Position numbers and translations under genes: made by a program
In this document: piece after piece, positions 13,307-24,200 of the stretch
How positions within the stretch are numbered: the first letter of the stretch is position 1
Layout of the letters: each line of letters starts with the position of its first letter
Assembly: GCA_037179385.1 (NCBI GenBank)
Contig: CM074181.1
Coordinates: forward strand, 49,868,394 to 49,932,393
Origin: Holothuria scabra
Lineage: Eukaryota; Echinodermata; Holothuroidea; Aspidochirotida; Holothuriidae
Length of the DNA: 64,000 bases
Direction of reading: 5' to 3'
The notes under the pieces: generated by a model
What the model was told of the DNA's origin: nothing
Seen by the model: the letters and a program-made list of their open reading frames with translations, nothing else
Databases searched by the model: none

Positions 13307-13925
13307 TCAATCTGCGGACAGTATATATAAATATAACGCTGATTCCCACCATAAGGGAAAATTGTTATATCTGCTTGTACATAGGGCGAAAAATAACAAT
13401 AACATACATGGTAAAAAAGGATTCGCCCTAACGTCTAAAAATATAACTAACATTATTTCGATTACCAGCCAACCGTTCGTGTTAACAGCTAGGTGTCCGT
13501 AGATTTGACAACTCTGAAGTAATTGTATCTAGTTAGTAAAACTAAGAGGGCGCTCTTGTCCGTTTGGGTATTCCAATAGAAATAGTGTGTGTAAATGGTA
13601 AGGCGAAACTGATATTTCGCCACAAATTTTCTTCCCCCTAAGATCGACTTTTTTACAACAACTTTCCCCCTAAGGGCCGAATAAGGCAAATCAACTTTGC
13701 GATCAACTGACGAATCAACTTTGCGATGGAAAGTTAAGAGAGATACTTTAACATTTAATTTGAACGCTGTGATTAACAGCTATTATCTCTTTGCTTCTTT
13801 GTTTCTCAGTATTTAGAAACAGTTGCGATAAACAGTAACCTATATATTTACAGCTTCTCAGGCTTCAGCCTCTCCTACGCTCAGACTTTCTCAATATCTA
13901 ACCTTAGTGGTTTAGCACACCTGAA

Positions 13926-16066
13926 CAGTGGCGTAGCTACTGGTGGGGGGGGGGGCAGGGGGGCAAGTTGCCCCGCTGGAAAATAATTTGGGGAAATTTG
14001 ATGAAATTAGGGAAATTTGATTAATTTTCTTACTCTAACAAAAATTTCTCCAATTTTTGTTAGAATAATAAATTCTGAGACATTTCTCATACATAATTCA
14101 TATTTTCATGCTACAAATTAACCCAGATTTGAGATTTCGTCATTGTCCCATGAACCAACCCTAATTGCGTTCCACAGAAATGTCCTCGCCGTGTAGCAGA
14201 TTGAATGTTTTCTTGTAAACGCGCGTTTTTTATGGTCAGTGCATTTCAGTGCACATGAAGCTGTTATACAGGAATTTAACCACAGCTGATGCAGTACGAA
14301 TAACAATGGAAGGCTGTAAACCCGAACTTATCCCCTTGCACACAGCGATCTCTGCGTTGTACTTTGGGAATTCAGTAAAAGGATGTGAGAACTGACAAGT
14401 CACTAACGTAGACCCCCCTCTCCGAGTTTATTATATTGTCTCGCAAGCTAGCAGTAGCTATACCGATTTTACTCTGTGTACATAACGATGGATGGGGCTG
14501 AAACAATTCATGGCCAACGATTATCTTAAAGTTTGTCTAGAAATTAGAATGAACGGGATCCATTGGCATACTTAGATTTTGTTACTTAGCCTAATCCTTG
14601 GAGGCTTACAGGCTAGTTCGGGAAAAAAAGCTTTCTGCTCACTTGGGGTGTAACAGTGAACGGGTCCATGAGTACCTTGTAGCCTTCTTCACTTAGCAGA
14701 CTGCTGTTCTAACAGGATATCCTGTGTGTTCGAGCCACTTTTAGGCCTCCTTTTAGTGACGTACGAAGGGGGACCATTAGGCGATGTCGCGCTCACAGAT
14801 ACCACTTTTTCTTTGTTCTTAAAAATAAGTAGTTATATATAACACAGATTTTACTTCAAACGATAGCATGTGTGGCACCAGGTTGCATATAAGGACACCC
14901 AATTCTTCAAAAATTTTCAAAGGAGAAGGATTGTCTCTGCAAGTACGTCCCTCAGTGATGCCAATATTTTAATTCCTACAAATAGTCAAATTCTCTCAAG
15001 TTCCAATTTTTACTTAAATAGTAGAATCTGTTGTCCACTGGTGGCATCGATAAAAATAAAGACTTCATGTCTAGGTTCTCTTTACAAGCATAAATACGCT
15101 ATTTTTGACCATCTAAGGGGTCTGATTTTTTCGAATTTTTTTACGCACCGCGCCAACTAATGGTGGCGTTTCGCTCATTCTTTTTGAGAAAAATTACATT
15201 TTGGGGTCACATTACCCCTGAACTCTCTGATCACTTTTCAGTTTGCGAACACATTTTGAAGGAAAGATTGTATTCGCAAACGACAAAAGAAGGTAGTGAC
15301 TGGGTAGATTCTTCGTATAAGTCTGGAAGATGCTATTTCCGGCCATCTGAGGGGTCTGATTTTTCGAAATTATCTCTACGCTCAAACTAATAGGGGAGCT
15401 CTGCTTAGAAAATCTTTATGACAAAATAACGTTTTGTGGCCAAGAAATACCACAAATCCTATACCGATCAATGCTCTTTTATTTTGACTCCTAAAAGTGT
15501 GCAAATTTAATGACAAGTTATTTACTTCGTAAGGTAACATAAATGGCATAAAAATGCATGTAAAGAAACAAGTTTCAGTTTTATCCTCATGAACCACCAC
15601 GATTCAACTTTTTACACTGTTCCTGTCCAAGTAGCAAATTTTGCACCATTTTGCATCTAGGCTCCTTGAAAAGTCAAAAAATTTCTGGACACCCCTCCTC
15701 TTAGACCATACAGCATCCCCCCCCCCCACACCCTTCAGAAAAATCGTGGGTACGACACTGCGTTAGTATATACAAATAAACCAGTACTGTTGACCAAAAT
15801 AATACACTAAGAGCTGTTATTTCCAATTGCTGTATGTTATACTTTAAGATTAACAATGCAGGTAATACAGGAATACAGGGACCACGGAGAAGGGGGGGGG
15901 GCTAGGTGGGGCTTTAGCCCCCGCACCTACATAATGACATTGATATGTTGATATATACTTGTAAATTTCCTTTTTTTATATGAAATACATACACATTGAC
16001 CGGGAACAATTTTGGGGAAATTTCATACCTTTGCCCCCTCTGGAAAAAATCCTAGCTACGCCACTG
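13926..16066. mobile_element. Non-autonomous hAT-like element with intact TSD, copy B
   Basis: A 2141-bp element with CAGTGGCGTAGCTA terminal inverted repeats and perfect 8-bp flanking duplications CACCTGAA at 13918-13925 and 16067-16074. Perfect flanks show this is a whole, single insertion. It encodes no recognisable transposase. It carries a poly-G/GCCCC segment (about 15866-15930) absent from copy A. Confidence 0.9.
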
Positions 16067-16534
16067 CACCTGAAATAGTAAGCTCCGCTTTCGGCCAAGT
16101 TCATTTTCAAACCATGAAACAACATCCAATCAATTCTTCTTGACAAAACTGCAATTTTCGAGACCATAATGAATATTTCCGTTGATCTTGTTTGACCTGT
16201 TTGACTCAATGGAACAATTAAGAGTCCACGAAAAGTCACCTGCGGGAAACATAAATAAACATGTAACACAGATAAGCCTAATATAATTTTTTAAACTCAA
16301 TCACCTTATAAAAACACATTTGTAGTTCCTCCGTCTAGATCGTTCAATGTGTGAGAAAAGAGGGTTTAATTCTGTGTTGACAATGTGCGACTTGTGGGAT
16401 TCAGGAAGTATCTATGGGACAGCAGTTCCCCGTTTGGTAGTTTATACTATGTTCATATGATTGAGTAAACTCAAATTTAGGGAAGATGTTATGTGCACAC
16501 TTGTGAAATCTACAGTCTTTTCCCATAAAGTATA
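16067..16534. other. No gene recognised
   Basis: Begins with the right target-site duplication of the hAT element. No coding or RNA feature seen. Confidence 0.5.
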
Positions 16535-16690
16535 CGAAAAAGACCGTGACCGAAACAATCGGCAACTGGGCTGTAAAACTTGAACCAATTGAACAATGGG
16601 CTGTAAAACTCCATAAGATGGAATTTTACAGCCCAGTTTCCAATTGGTTCAAGTCGAGCCGGCCACGGTCTTTTTCGGTTTAATTTTTGA
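16535..16690. repeat. Inverted repeat built from SINE-tail sequence
   Basis: The blocks AAAAAGACCGTG, AACTGGGCTGTAAAA and TTGAACCAATTG occur on the + strand in the left half and as reverse complements in the right half. The same words (GGTC, GAACCAATTGG) end the SINE copies elsewhere in the window, so two SINE tails in opposite orientation probably face each other. Confidence 0.75.
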
Positions 16691-17237
16691 GAAAAATCTG
16701 TAAATTCCACAGGTGTGCACATAACATCTATAACCCATACAGTATTCGGTTTTCGAGATATAAGCAAATTTCTGGACTGTACTTTTTATCGGGATATAAT
16801 GCCTCTACCCCGGAGTTTATTCTTGAAAAGTTTCTTAGAAAGTAATGTACACATGGCTTGGCCCTCACAAAGAAAACAACAAAATAATAAATAACAAAGA
16901 ATGGCAACAGCCTATCAAGAAACACCTTGTGAAAGAGTGCGCAAATTAGGTCTGGAAAGTTAGGGGGCGATGCACACTGTTTTACAAAAAAATTTCCTTT
17001 CTGGCTTCCGGTAGCTCTAATCCTAACGGTCCCCTAACCTAATCCCTAACCCGAACAAAGAATACAATCCATACAATACAATGGCAACAGCCAATCAAGG
17101 AACACCTTGTTGCTGTGCGCATCATTCCAAAGTTAGGGGCTGGATTGATTAATTATCCATGCAGTATATTTCTAGCTCAAATAGCTTAATAGCCTTTATT
17201 TTCTTTTCCTGTGATTTTCTTGTCTAGAGAGCGACCT

Positions 17238-17347
17238 GGGGCCCGTTCCACAAAGAGTTACGCACGATCTTAAGTTTGATTCACCATACTTAAACCAACA
17301 GTAAATCAAACTTAAGATCGTGCGTAACTCTTTGTGGAACGGGCCCC
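17238..17347. repeat. Perfect 44-bp inverted repeat (foldback)
   Basis: Arms 17238-17281 and 17304-17347 are exact reverse complements separated by a 22-bp loop. The outer end is GGGGCCCGTTCCACAAAGAG. Exact arms imply a recent insertion or constraint. Likely a small foldback transposable element. Confidence 0.95.
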
Positions 17348-17431
17348 TGCTAATGCGTTTTCTTCTCATATAGGAGACACTATTAGTTTACCTACCAAAA
17401 ACTTGCAGGAAAGTGTCATAAAATGTGTATA

Positions 17432-18033
17432 AACTATTCAGTTCTGGAGATAACCTCTTTCGGGGGAAAATGGTTTTTCACCCGATCGGGGGAAAATACG
17501 GCCATGGGTGGCGCAATTTTCAAATTTCTCCCCTGATGCTTTGCGATCCTACCGCGTAATTTAAACGGAAACACACGTTCAAAACACCTGGAAAATTTAA
17601 TCGGTCTTCGGAAAGAGAAATTCTGGAATATTTAGAAACTTTGTTGGTAAGGGAACAAAAAAGCCGGATCATGTTTGGTAGTTCACCCCGCAAATATTGA
17701 GATATCGGGCAATTTTGCCACGTTCTGTGTCCTAAGCTTAAATTATAGACTCGGCACAGTCGCAAGATCTGTTCAGTTTTTTATGAAGGAGTTGTGTAAG
17801 TTACTCGTGCAGGCAATTGAGGTCATTAGTACGTTCTTGAAAGTTTCGTAAGATTTCTGTGTGAGGTGGTGAACAATTACCTTGTATTTGAACATATCCA
17901 CATTTATTAAACAAAGCGACGACTGTGAAGAGGTACACACTAAGTGCTCATGAATATTCATGCTGCAAATTTTCTCCCGATCTGGTGAATTCTCATTTCC
18001 CCCCGAAAACGGTTATCTCCCGAACTGCTATTA
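17432..18033. mobile_element. Non-coding TIR element (~600 bp)
   Basis: About 60-bp imperfect terminal inverted repeats: the left has GAGATAACC, TTTCGGGGGAAAAT and ATCGGGGGAAAAT; the right has the same words on the minus strand (CGGGAGATAACC, TTTTCGGGGGG). No transposase; internal open frames are short. Superfamily unassigned. Confidence 0.75.
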
Positions 18034-18860
18034 GTCTTTGTTTAATTAGCACAGGGGAAGGTGGGTAGAGGGGACTGGTCACCAACGGGTATGTTCTCAT
18101 TACTTTCCCGTTCCAAGATGGATATTACTTCATCTAATGGTATTACTATAAAAATAAAAGAGTAAAATTTATACTTCAAAAGGAATGTGCCGAGGGATCA
18201 GTCTTCAGAAAAGCTATTTCACCTGGAAAGACTGAAAGTGTACCCCATATAGAGTAATATTTCATTCAACATGTGAAGTTTTCTGCTGCTCGGAGTTCCT
18301 TTTAACTTACTTCTAGCAAGGGATTTACAATCTCTTCCTGGTGAAATTCGCTCTTACTTCACTCTTACTTGGTGTAGTCCCTTGATGAATTTTAATGACA
18401 TACAAATACGGTCTTTACTGTAGATTACTTTCTTTAAAGAGTAAATGATCTGAATACGGATGTGTCATCTAAAATTGTTACCGATACCGTGGTAACGGAT
18501 TGCTTTTCTTATGAAATATCTAAGGGCCTAACCCAATGTGATGAACCCGTGGTTACAGGATTTTCTGTAAGAAAGAATGCGTGTGTGTGTAAGTGCGTAC
18601 GTCAGTCAGTCAGTCAGTAGATTTTGGCCGTTTTTGCTTTGCAACCTTGGTGACTTGGCAGATTTTCTTACAATTTTGTAATGAAATTCCCTATGGGCTA
18701 TAACATGTATATCCTTCATCACCGGACTTGAAGCGACATAGCTGAAAATTTGTTGCCCAAGATTGACTGTTTACTGCCCCCTCTATACAGGTGGTACTTG
18801 AGCAAGAGACCTCATGGAGATTGAGAAATTCTTATGAGATTCTTCTACACCAGTTTTGAT
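18034..18860. other. No gene recognised; (GTCA)n
   Basis: Contains a short GTCA repeat at about 18598-18618. No supportable coding sequence. Confidence 0.5.
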
Positions 18861-19075
18861 GCGGATTTGGTGAAATGGTTAGAGTATTCGACTTGCAGCC
18901 ATGATGTTAGGAGTTCGAGTAGGGTCATACTGTAGACTTTAAAAATGGAAGTATTGCAATTGTGCCTGGTGCTCCTTCGGCGTAAGGGATGGAGTAGGGA
19001 AAACAAGCTAGGGAGCAGCAACTGAAAAAAGGCAGTGGTCGGCTTGATTCTAACCAACTAAGAACTTTGTCATGA
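18861..19075 (+). mobile_element. tRNA-derived SINE
   Basis: The head has an A-box-like TGGTGAAATGGTTAGAG and a B-box-like GGAGTTCGAGTAGGG at roughly tRNA spacing. It is followed by the family body GGAGTAGGGAAAACAAGC, GCAACTGAAAAAAGGCAG and GTCGG. It shares the body with 7315-7470 and 9450-9790. Confidence 0.7.
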
Positions 19076-19862
19076 AGAACAAGAACATATGAGGTTAACA
19101 GGCTGAAGATTTTTTTCCTTTAGAAAGTTGTCTTTTTGACATGGCCTCCGAAATCTACTACTTGTTGAACTTATTGGCCCCAAAAGCGTGTAAGAGGAAT
19201 ATTTCTCCACGTTTGAATTGGTTAGCTTATATACAAAGACCCATTAGTTCCATATGCAAAATGTCTTTTTAATCGTTAAGAAGGAGGGGAGGTGGGGTCT
19301 TAAACAGCCATTTTGGGGACTATATTTTGTACTTAATTCGACTTAGTGAGTCTTCAAGACGGTCGCACAACTTTATTGCAATTACCTAGTTTCCGGAAAT
19401 TTAGATTCACTGAAATCTATGGACTTCCGGGGCCTCCTTCACTGGGGCTCCACTAGGAACACTAGAATGGTCATCTGTTTCACTCCCACTGCTGGCTTCG
19501 CTCTCCGCACTCTCAGTGCACAGCACTGCGGTATTACTTCACACAATCGTTTTTTAGTTCTCAAAATCTGGTCACATTGTTTGATAACGTAACATGTGAG
19601 CAAATGGTATATGTAACACGTTTATGACTAGTTGGTTATAGTGAAAAATATTATTTCAAATATTTTGAAGAAAAAGAGTTCATATATCTTAATGTAAAAT
19701 AAGGGTAGGTTGTGCGCCATCTGACGTTCCTATAAGTCGGAGAACCTTGTAAATTTTTTAGAAAGGCCCGAAATCATCATCCGTAATTAAATGCGAAAGA
19801 CTTAATGGCTTTTTAATTTTATTGCCAGGTGTGAATATTGTTAGGTTAGTTCTTATGACCAA
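19076..19862. other. No gene recognised
   Basis: No coding, RNA or repeat feature could be supported up to the 3' end of the split PLE. Confidence 0.5.
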
Positions 19863-19922
19863 GCTAGACCGGTTTCTGCTGTCTGGCCCATTCACTATGA
19901 ATGGCGCAGCTTCATCAGTAGC
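19863..19922 (-). ncRNA. Hammerhead-ribozyme-like motif, PLE 3' end
   Basis: On the minus strand the order is GCUA, CUGAUGA, a long hairpin (GCUG ... CAGC, with an inner CCAUUCA/UGAAUGG stem), GAAA, CCGG, UC, UAGC. Core boxes CUGANGA and GAAA are present, GCUA/UAGC pair as stem I, and ACCGGU is self-complementary, as a dimer-forming stem III needs. One A lies between CUGAUGA and stem II, and another A before GAAA, unlike the canonical G-C closing pair. It lies just past the PLE coding remnant, where pLTR ribozymes sit in this element class. Activity is untested. Confidence 0.6.
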
Positions 19923-20259
19923 GGGTAGTTGTTCGCAACATGGGTTTAAATATTCGTGATTGCTTCTAATAGAGCATCAAGGAAAGTATCGTCTGAGATT
20001 TGTACTTCGTTCTGCCTAGAACTCGTAAACCTTGATTTAACAAGGAAATCTTTTAGATATTTTGACCTTTTGAAGGCGGTGATTGGTTGTGCGGGGAACA
20101 GTTTATGTCATTGAATTGCGGGTTTGGAGTTATGAGGTGCCATTTTTTTAATAAGACATGTTTCAATTGCATTGTTTTAACATACGGAGTGTAAACAAGT
20201 TTATAAACCAATGGTGGGGTTACTGCCTTGTCTTTCTGAGTTAGGAGGGTTCTAGGCAG
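19923..20259 (-). pseudogene. Penelope-like element, 3' half of a split copy
   Basis: The minus strand translates to a segment with RTLLTQKDK, then PPLV, then KKWHLITPNP. This matches the linker between reverse transcriptase and GIY-YIG endonuclease in Penelope-like elements (the ...LLTxKDK...PLV...KHWHLI... block). It is broken by stops and lacks the GIY-YIG domain. Its upstream half lies at 32921-33700 beyond the 12.66-kb insertion, and the two join in the same frame across CTAGGCAG. Confidence 0.8.
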
Positions 20260-20324
20260 GCGCGGATCCAGAAATTTCAAAAAGGGGGCTGAACTTAGAG
20301 GAAAGGGGTTATGGGGACGTACTA

Positions 20325-21569
20325 CACTCTTAAAAAATTGGGCAAATTTTGCCCAACTTTTTGACCAACACTGGGCATCTATTCAACAACCTAAACAGTT
20401 GGGCAAAACTTTAACCAACCAAATTTGGTAAAGTTTGAACCCAACTGTTGGGCAGGAGATTACCCAACTGTTTGGTAAATTAGCATTTTAAAACATACCC
20501 ACTTGGTTGGGCACTTCTTTGATTAAGCTGTTGGGCAAATGCATTAACCAAATGTTGGTTATATGTAAATCATCTTTTCCTTAAACGTTGGTGCTTTCTT
20601 TACATGTTAGGTTGTAGGTTATGGCAGGGAGCTGCCACTGCAGCTCCCTGGTTATGGCAACCCATCGGTCCCGGTTAAAAAACCCTGGCTTAATAACCTG
20701 TTTGGTTTGTCACTGAGTTTCGTATAGGCACGTCCAAAAGTATCATTTTTAAAAGGCACTGTATTTTTAAAAGGCACTGTAAAATGATGTGTGTTAATGA
20801 TGTGATGAAGTCTTGTAGTTTCATCAGTGCATAAATGTGAACACAAGGGCAGCATGAGAATTAGCTGGTCCGTAGCTCTCATACACTGTTATCATGGTTA
20901 TGAGACAGGTTTCTTGTTATGCCGAAATGTTTCAAATAATAATATATAACTGCGCATTCGGACGTGAAAGAGAATATCCCAGATCCTGACCTCTCATTGG
21001 ATAGCAGTTTTGCGCGAAATATGAATCATGGAATCTCATACAAATGTGTTCTAGTTCGTAGTACTGTTTAAAGAATTTTATGGAAATAGAGATCGATTTC
21101 ATGGTCTAAAGTAATGTACGAGTTTAGCTGTTTGGCCAATATAAAAGATGCCAAAGAGAATTTTCAGATTATGGTACCATGGTCTGATTATGAGAAGAAT
21201 TGTGAAACAAATCGGGTCAAGTGCACTGTTGTTTGGTGACAACACTGCAACCAACAATATACCCAACAAATTGGCAAAAAGTTACCCAACAAGTGGGTAA
21301 AGGGAAAATATGCTCAACTGTAGAATAAAATCTTATCGTCATTTTGACCAGTCAGTTAGGTATAACAGTATACGCGTGCATGGAAGGGGAAATTTAACCA
21401 TTATGTGAGCAAAGATTGACCAACACTTAAGCAATTACTTTTACTCAACAAAAACTTTGCCCAGCGTTTAAACATTGCACCAATTAGCCCCAAAGTTGGG
21501 CAAAGTTTAACCAACACATTTCATAAACTTCTTTAACCAACGGATATTTTACCCAACGTTTTAAGAGTG
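20325..21569. mobile_element. CACTA-like element with TTGGGCAAA subterminal repeats
   Basis: Termini are CACTCTTAAAA, inverted at the two ends, flanked by TA on both sides. Both subterminal regions are packed with variants of TTGGGCAAA and TTGGTTAAA in both orientations (20335-20570 and 21240-21560). Terminal CACT plus dense subterminal repeats and a 2-3 bp duplication is the pattern of EnSpm/CACTA elements. It is 1245 bp with no transposase, so non-autonomous. Companions with other word repeats are at 34907-36250 and 56617-59934. Confidence 0.75.
20625..20650. repeat. Short perfect hairpin
   Basis: CAGGGAGCTG and CAGCTCCCTG form 10-bp arms with a 6-nt loop inside the CACTA-like element. Function unknown. 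Confidence 0.8.
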
Positions 21570-22480
21570 TAGTGGAGCACGCCGGATTTCTCTGAAGGTG
21601 AAGGGGACATGCAGTGTGTTTAGTGACCTCCAGCCTGGGGGAGGGGTCTAAGGGGAGGAGGAATCCCCTCCCCTTTGAAACTTTTGGGCGTTTTAAAGGG
21701 GCCTAGATGCAAAATGGTGCGATATTTTCTACTTTGACGGATTGTCAAAAGTTGAATTGTGGTGGTTTATGAGGATAAAATTGATAAAATTGAAACTTCC
21801 GTGTATTCACATGCAGTCTTATTCCATTTACGCTACCTTTTGAAGTAAAAACACCATTAAAACTAATTCCTCAAAATAATATTTGCGTCATGATCAGGCT
21901 TTTCCAAAAAAAGCAAATATTGAGGGAATTTTCCGTGCGATTTAGTTTTTTTTTGTCAGAAACAGTAGAAATTGCTGTGATTGAAGGCAAGACATCACTT
22001 TTTAACTTTTTTTTTTCAGAAAAAGCAAAATTTTATTACTGCATTCATGCAATTATCAGGTGTTGTCAAAAAAAAGTCAAATATTGAAATTGTCTTGAAA
22101 ATTTTAATTTTTTCTTCAGAAAAAGCAAAGTTTTATTACTGCAGTCAGGCAATTTTCGTGTGGTGTCCAAAAAAAAAAAAATGTTGAAATTGTCTTGAAA
22201 ATTTGATTTTTTAAATACTAAAAGTGCATTTTCACGGTCTCATTTGGAATGATTACTCCGTTGTTCTCAAAACATTTCGTTGGTAAAGGTGACCCCTCTA
22301 AAGTTGCTCATTTAACCTTCAAATGTGTAGTGATTGCGCTTCAATGCTTGAAAGCAAGAGGCTGATATCGATGGGGAGAAAGTTGATAATGCATTTTAAA
22401 ATATAAACAAAGTACGTTAAAAAAGAATCGAAGACAGGAAATAGTTTGTTTCAAGCAAGTATTTATTTCTTATACGCAAA
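21570..22480. other. hAT-family internal sequence, left part of giant element
   Basis: 21600-21860 shares words with 4940-5160 in reverse orientation (CCTAGATGCAAAATGGTGC, TTGAATTGTGGTGG, GAGGATAAAA). 21890-22200 holds A-rich, loosely repeated GAAAAAGCAAA-TTTTATTACTGC blocks. No coding sequence supported. Confidence 0.55.
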
Positions 22481-23087
22481 ACGTGGAGACACATCAGTTA
22501 CAAGAAAAATCCCTGGACAGTACAGAGCACATTACTAACAGACAAATATATGAAGAAGACTCCTTAAGAGTTGAATGGTAAAAAAGAATTGGCCTGGAAA
22601 AGTTAAACACACTATTCAAAGAGAGAAATACATGAGGATATTCCTTAAAAGATCCATGGTACAAATTGTAAGTGTTTGTTTTCCAACATTTCACCCTTCT
22701 AGTGAAATAGAGTGATTTGAAACTTTTCACTCTATTAGAGGGTGACGAAGTTCATTCTGTTCATTTTAAAGTTTAATGTAGAGATACTTAAAAGATGCAG
22801 GGTAGAAAAAAGAGCCGCCATGGATGAAAAAAATGCAAATTACACACAGATGTAGTGGTACTCCCTATTACACAAAGGGCAGGAAAAGAAATGCCCTTGA
22901 TGATAACATGGACGTTACTTGCATCTAGAGATGTATAGAGATTCTGCGCAAAGTCACAGGGGATAAAAAAAGACTTGGTTGCACGGAGATGTATAGAAAT
23001 ACTCCCTAAATGTTTCAAGACAGAAAAGTAAATGCAACGGATAATAAAACCCACACTGTTTGCAAAGAAAAATATAGCGATGCTCCT

Positions 23088-23393
23088 TTAAAGGGTCAAT
23101 TCTCTCACCCAAAGAGTACCAATTTTTCTAACCTTCTTACTTAAGCCCCTCCCACAGTTATCTGAAGTTCATCCTCATCCAGACTCAATCTCAGTTTGTT
23201 GCTTCATGATGAGTATAAAAAATCTCAGTGTGTATTTAATCAAAACACTTTCACTACAGTTCATGCTGTGTAATACAAGCTTTGGAACTTTGTATTGTTT
23301 GAATTAGCTGTCCATCAAAGAGCTGAGTCAATTGAGAATTCCGGTACCCCCCTACCAAACTTGTAGTTTGGAGTGAGAGGATTGGTCCTTTAA
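23088..23393. mobile_element. TTAA-bounded MITE, copy 2
   Basis: 306 bp with TTAA at both ends and inverted termini TTAAAGGGTCAATTCTCTCA / TTAAAGGACCAATCCTCTCA. It is inserted in the tandem array. Same family as 9932, 29199 and 49054. Confidence 0.88.
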
Positions 23394-23904
23394 AGTTTCA
23401 GGGTAGTAACAGAAATGCCCTGGAAAATGAAATGCACTTTACTTGCAGCAGGAATAAGCAAATATATGCTGACTCATCAAAAGTTACAGGTTAGAAAAAT
23501 AAATGCCCTAAATAATAAAATGTGCACCACTTGCAGAGAGAATAAGCAAATATCTGCAAACAGAGCCTTTATCCATTTTGAACAAGTCAACTAGTAAACA
23601 ATAAACAACCATCCTCTCTACACATTTTTCCACACAATGAAGTCGTTTAAAACATTGATATCTTTTGAAGAGAGTGACAGACATTTTACAACACAGAACT
23701 ACATTAGTTGTAACCAAACTTCATAGGTTGAGCTTAGAATACTCCCTGGAAGTTAGAGGGTAGAAAAGTACATACCCTGGATAATAAAATGCACATTACT
23801 TACAGAGAAAAATACATAAATATTCCCTGAAATTACAGGTCAGGTACATAAATACTTCCCAAAAGTTACATGGTGGAAAAACAATTGCCATATATATCTC
23901 GGGA

Positions 23905-24200
23905 TATGAGCAGATGAAGTTATTAGATTTGTCTTCCAAAGTGAGTTTGAGGGCAGCTGGAATTATATCACGTCCTCACATTGACTAGGAATGCTTTGTT
24001 TTTTTAGACTGTTCAGTTGACATTCACTTTAATGATAATAAAGAAAAACAAGAGACTGACCATTAATGTGGGGATATGATTCCATTCATGCTTGCTTCAA
24101 GATCACTGTTTGTTGAAAAGACGACTTTATTTGCTCATTTCTTGAGAAACACACAATGGATTTCAATGAATATTTCCCTAAAATCAATAACTACTCATCT
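23905..24200. repeat. Dispersed repeat family, copy 1
   Basis: Shares GAGGGCAGC, GACTAGGAATGCTTTGTTT, CATTAATGTGGGGAT, GCTTGCTTCAAG and CTTGAGAAACACACAA with 47070-47640, 49348-49860 and, in part, 61262-61510. No coding capacity seen. Confidence 0.7.

Larger units (their letters stand above)
10575..16066. repeat. Tandem segmental duplication, copy B
   Basis: Second copy of 1-5423. It holds the same features in the same order: hAT-like MITE (11028-11188), decayed hAT terminus (about 12063), (TA)n cluster (12743-13304), dispersed repeat (13120-13690) and hAT-like element (13926-16066). The short open frames are repeat-derived copies of those in copy A. No host gene recognised. Confidence 0.93.
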
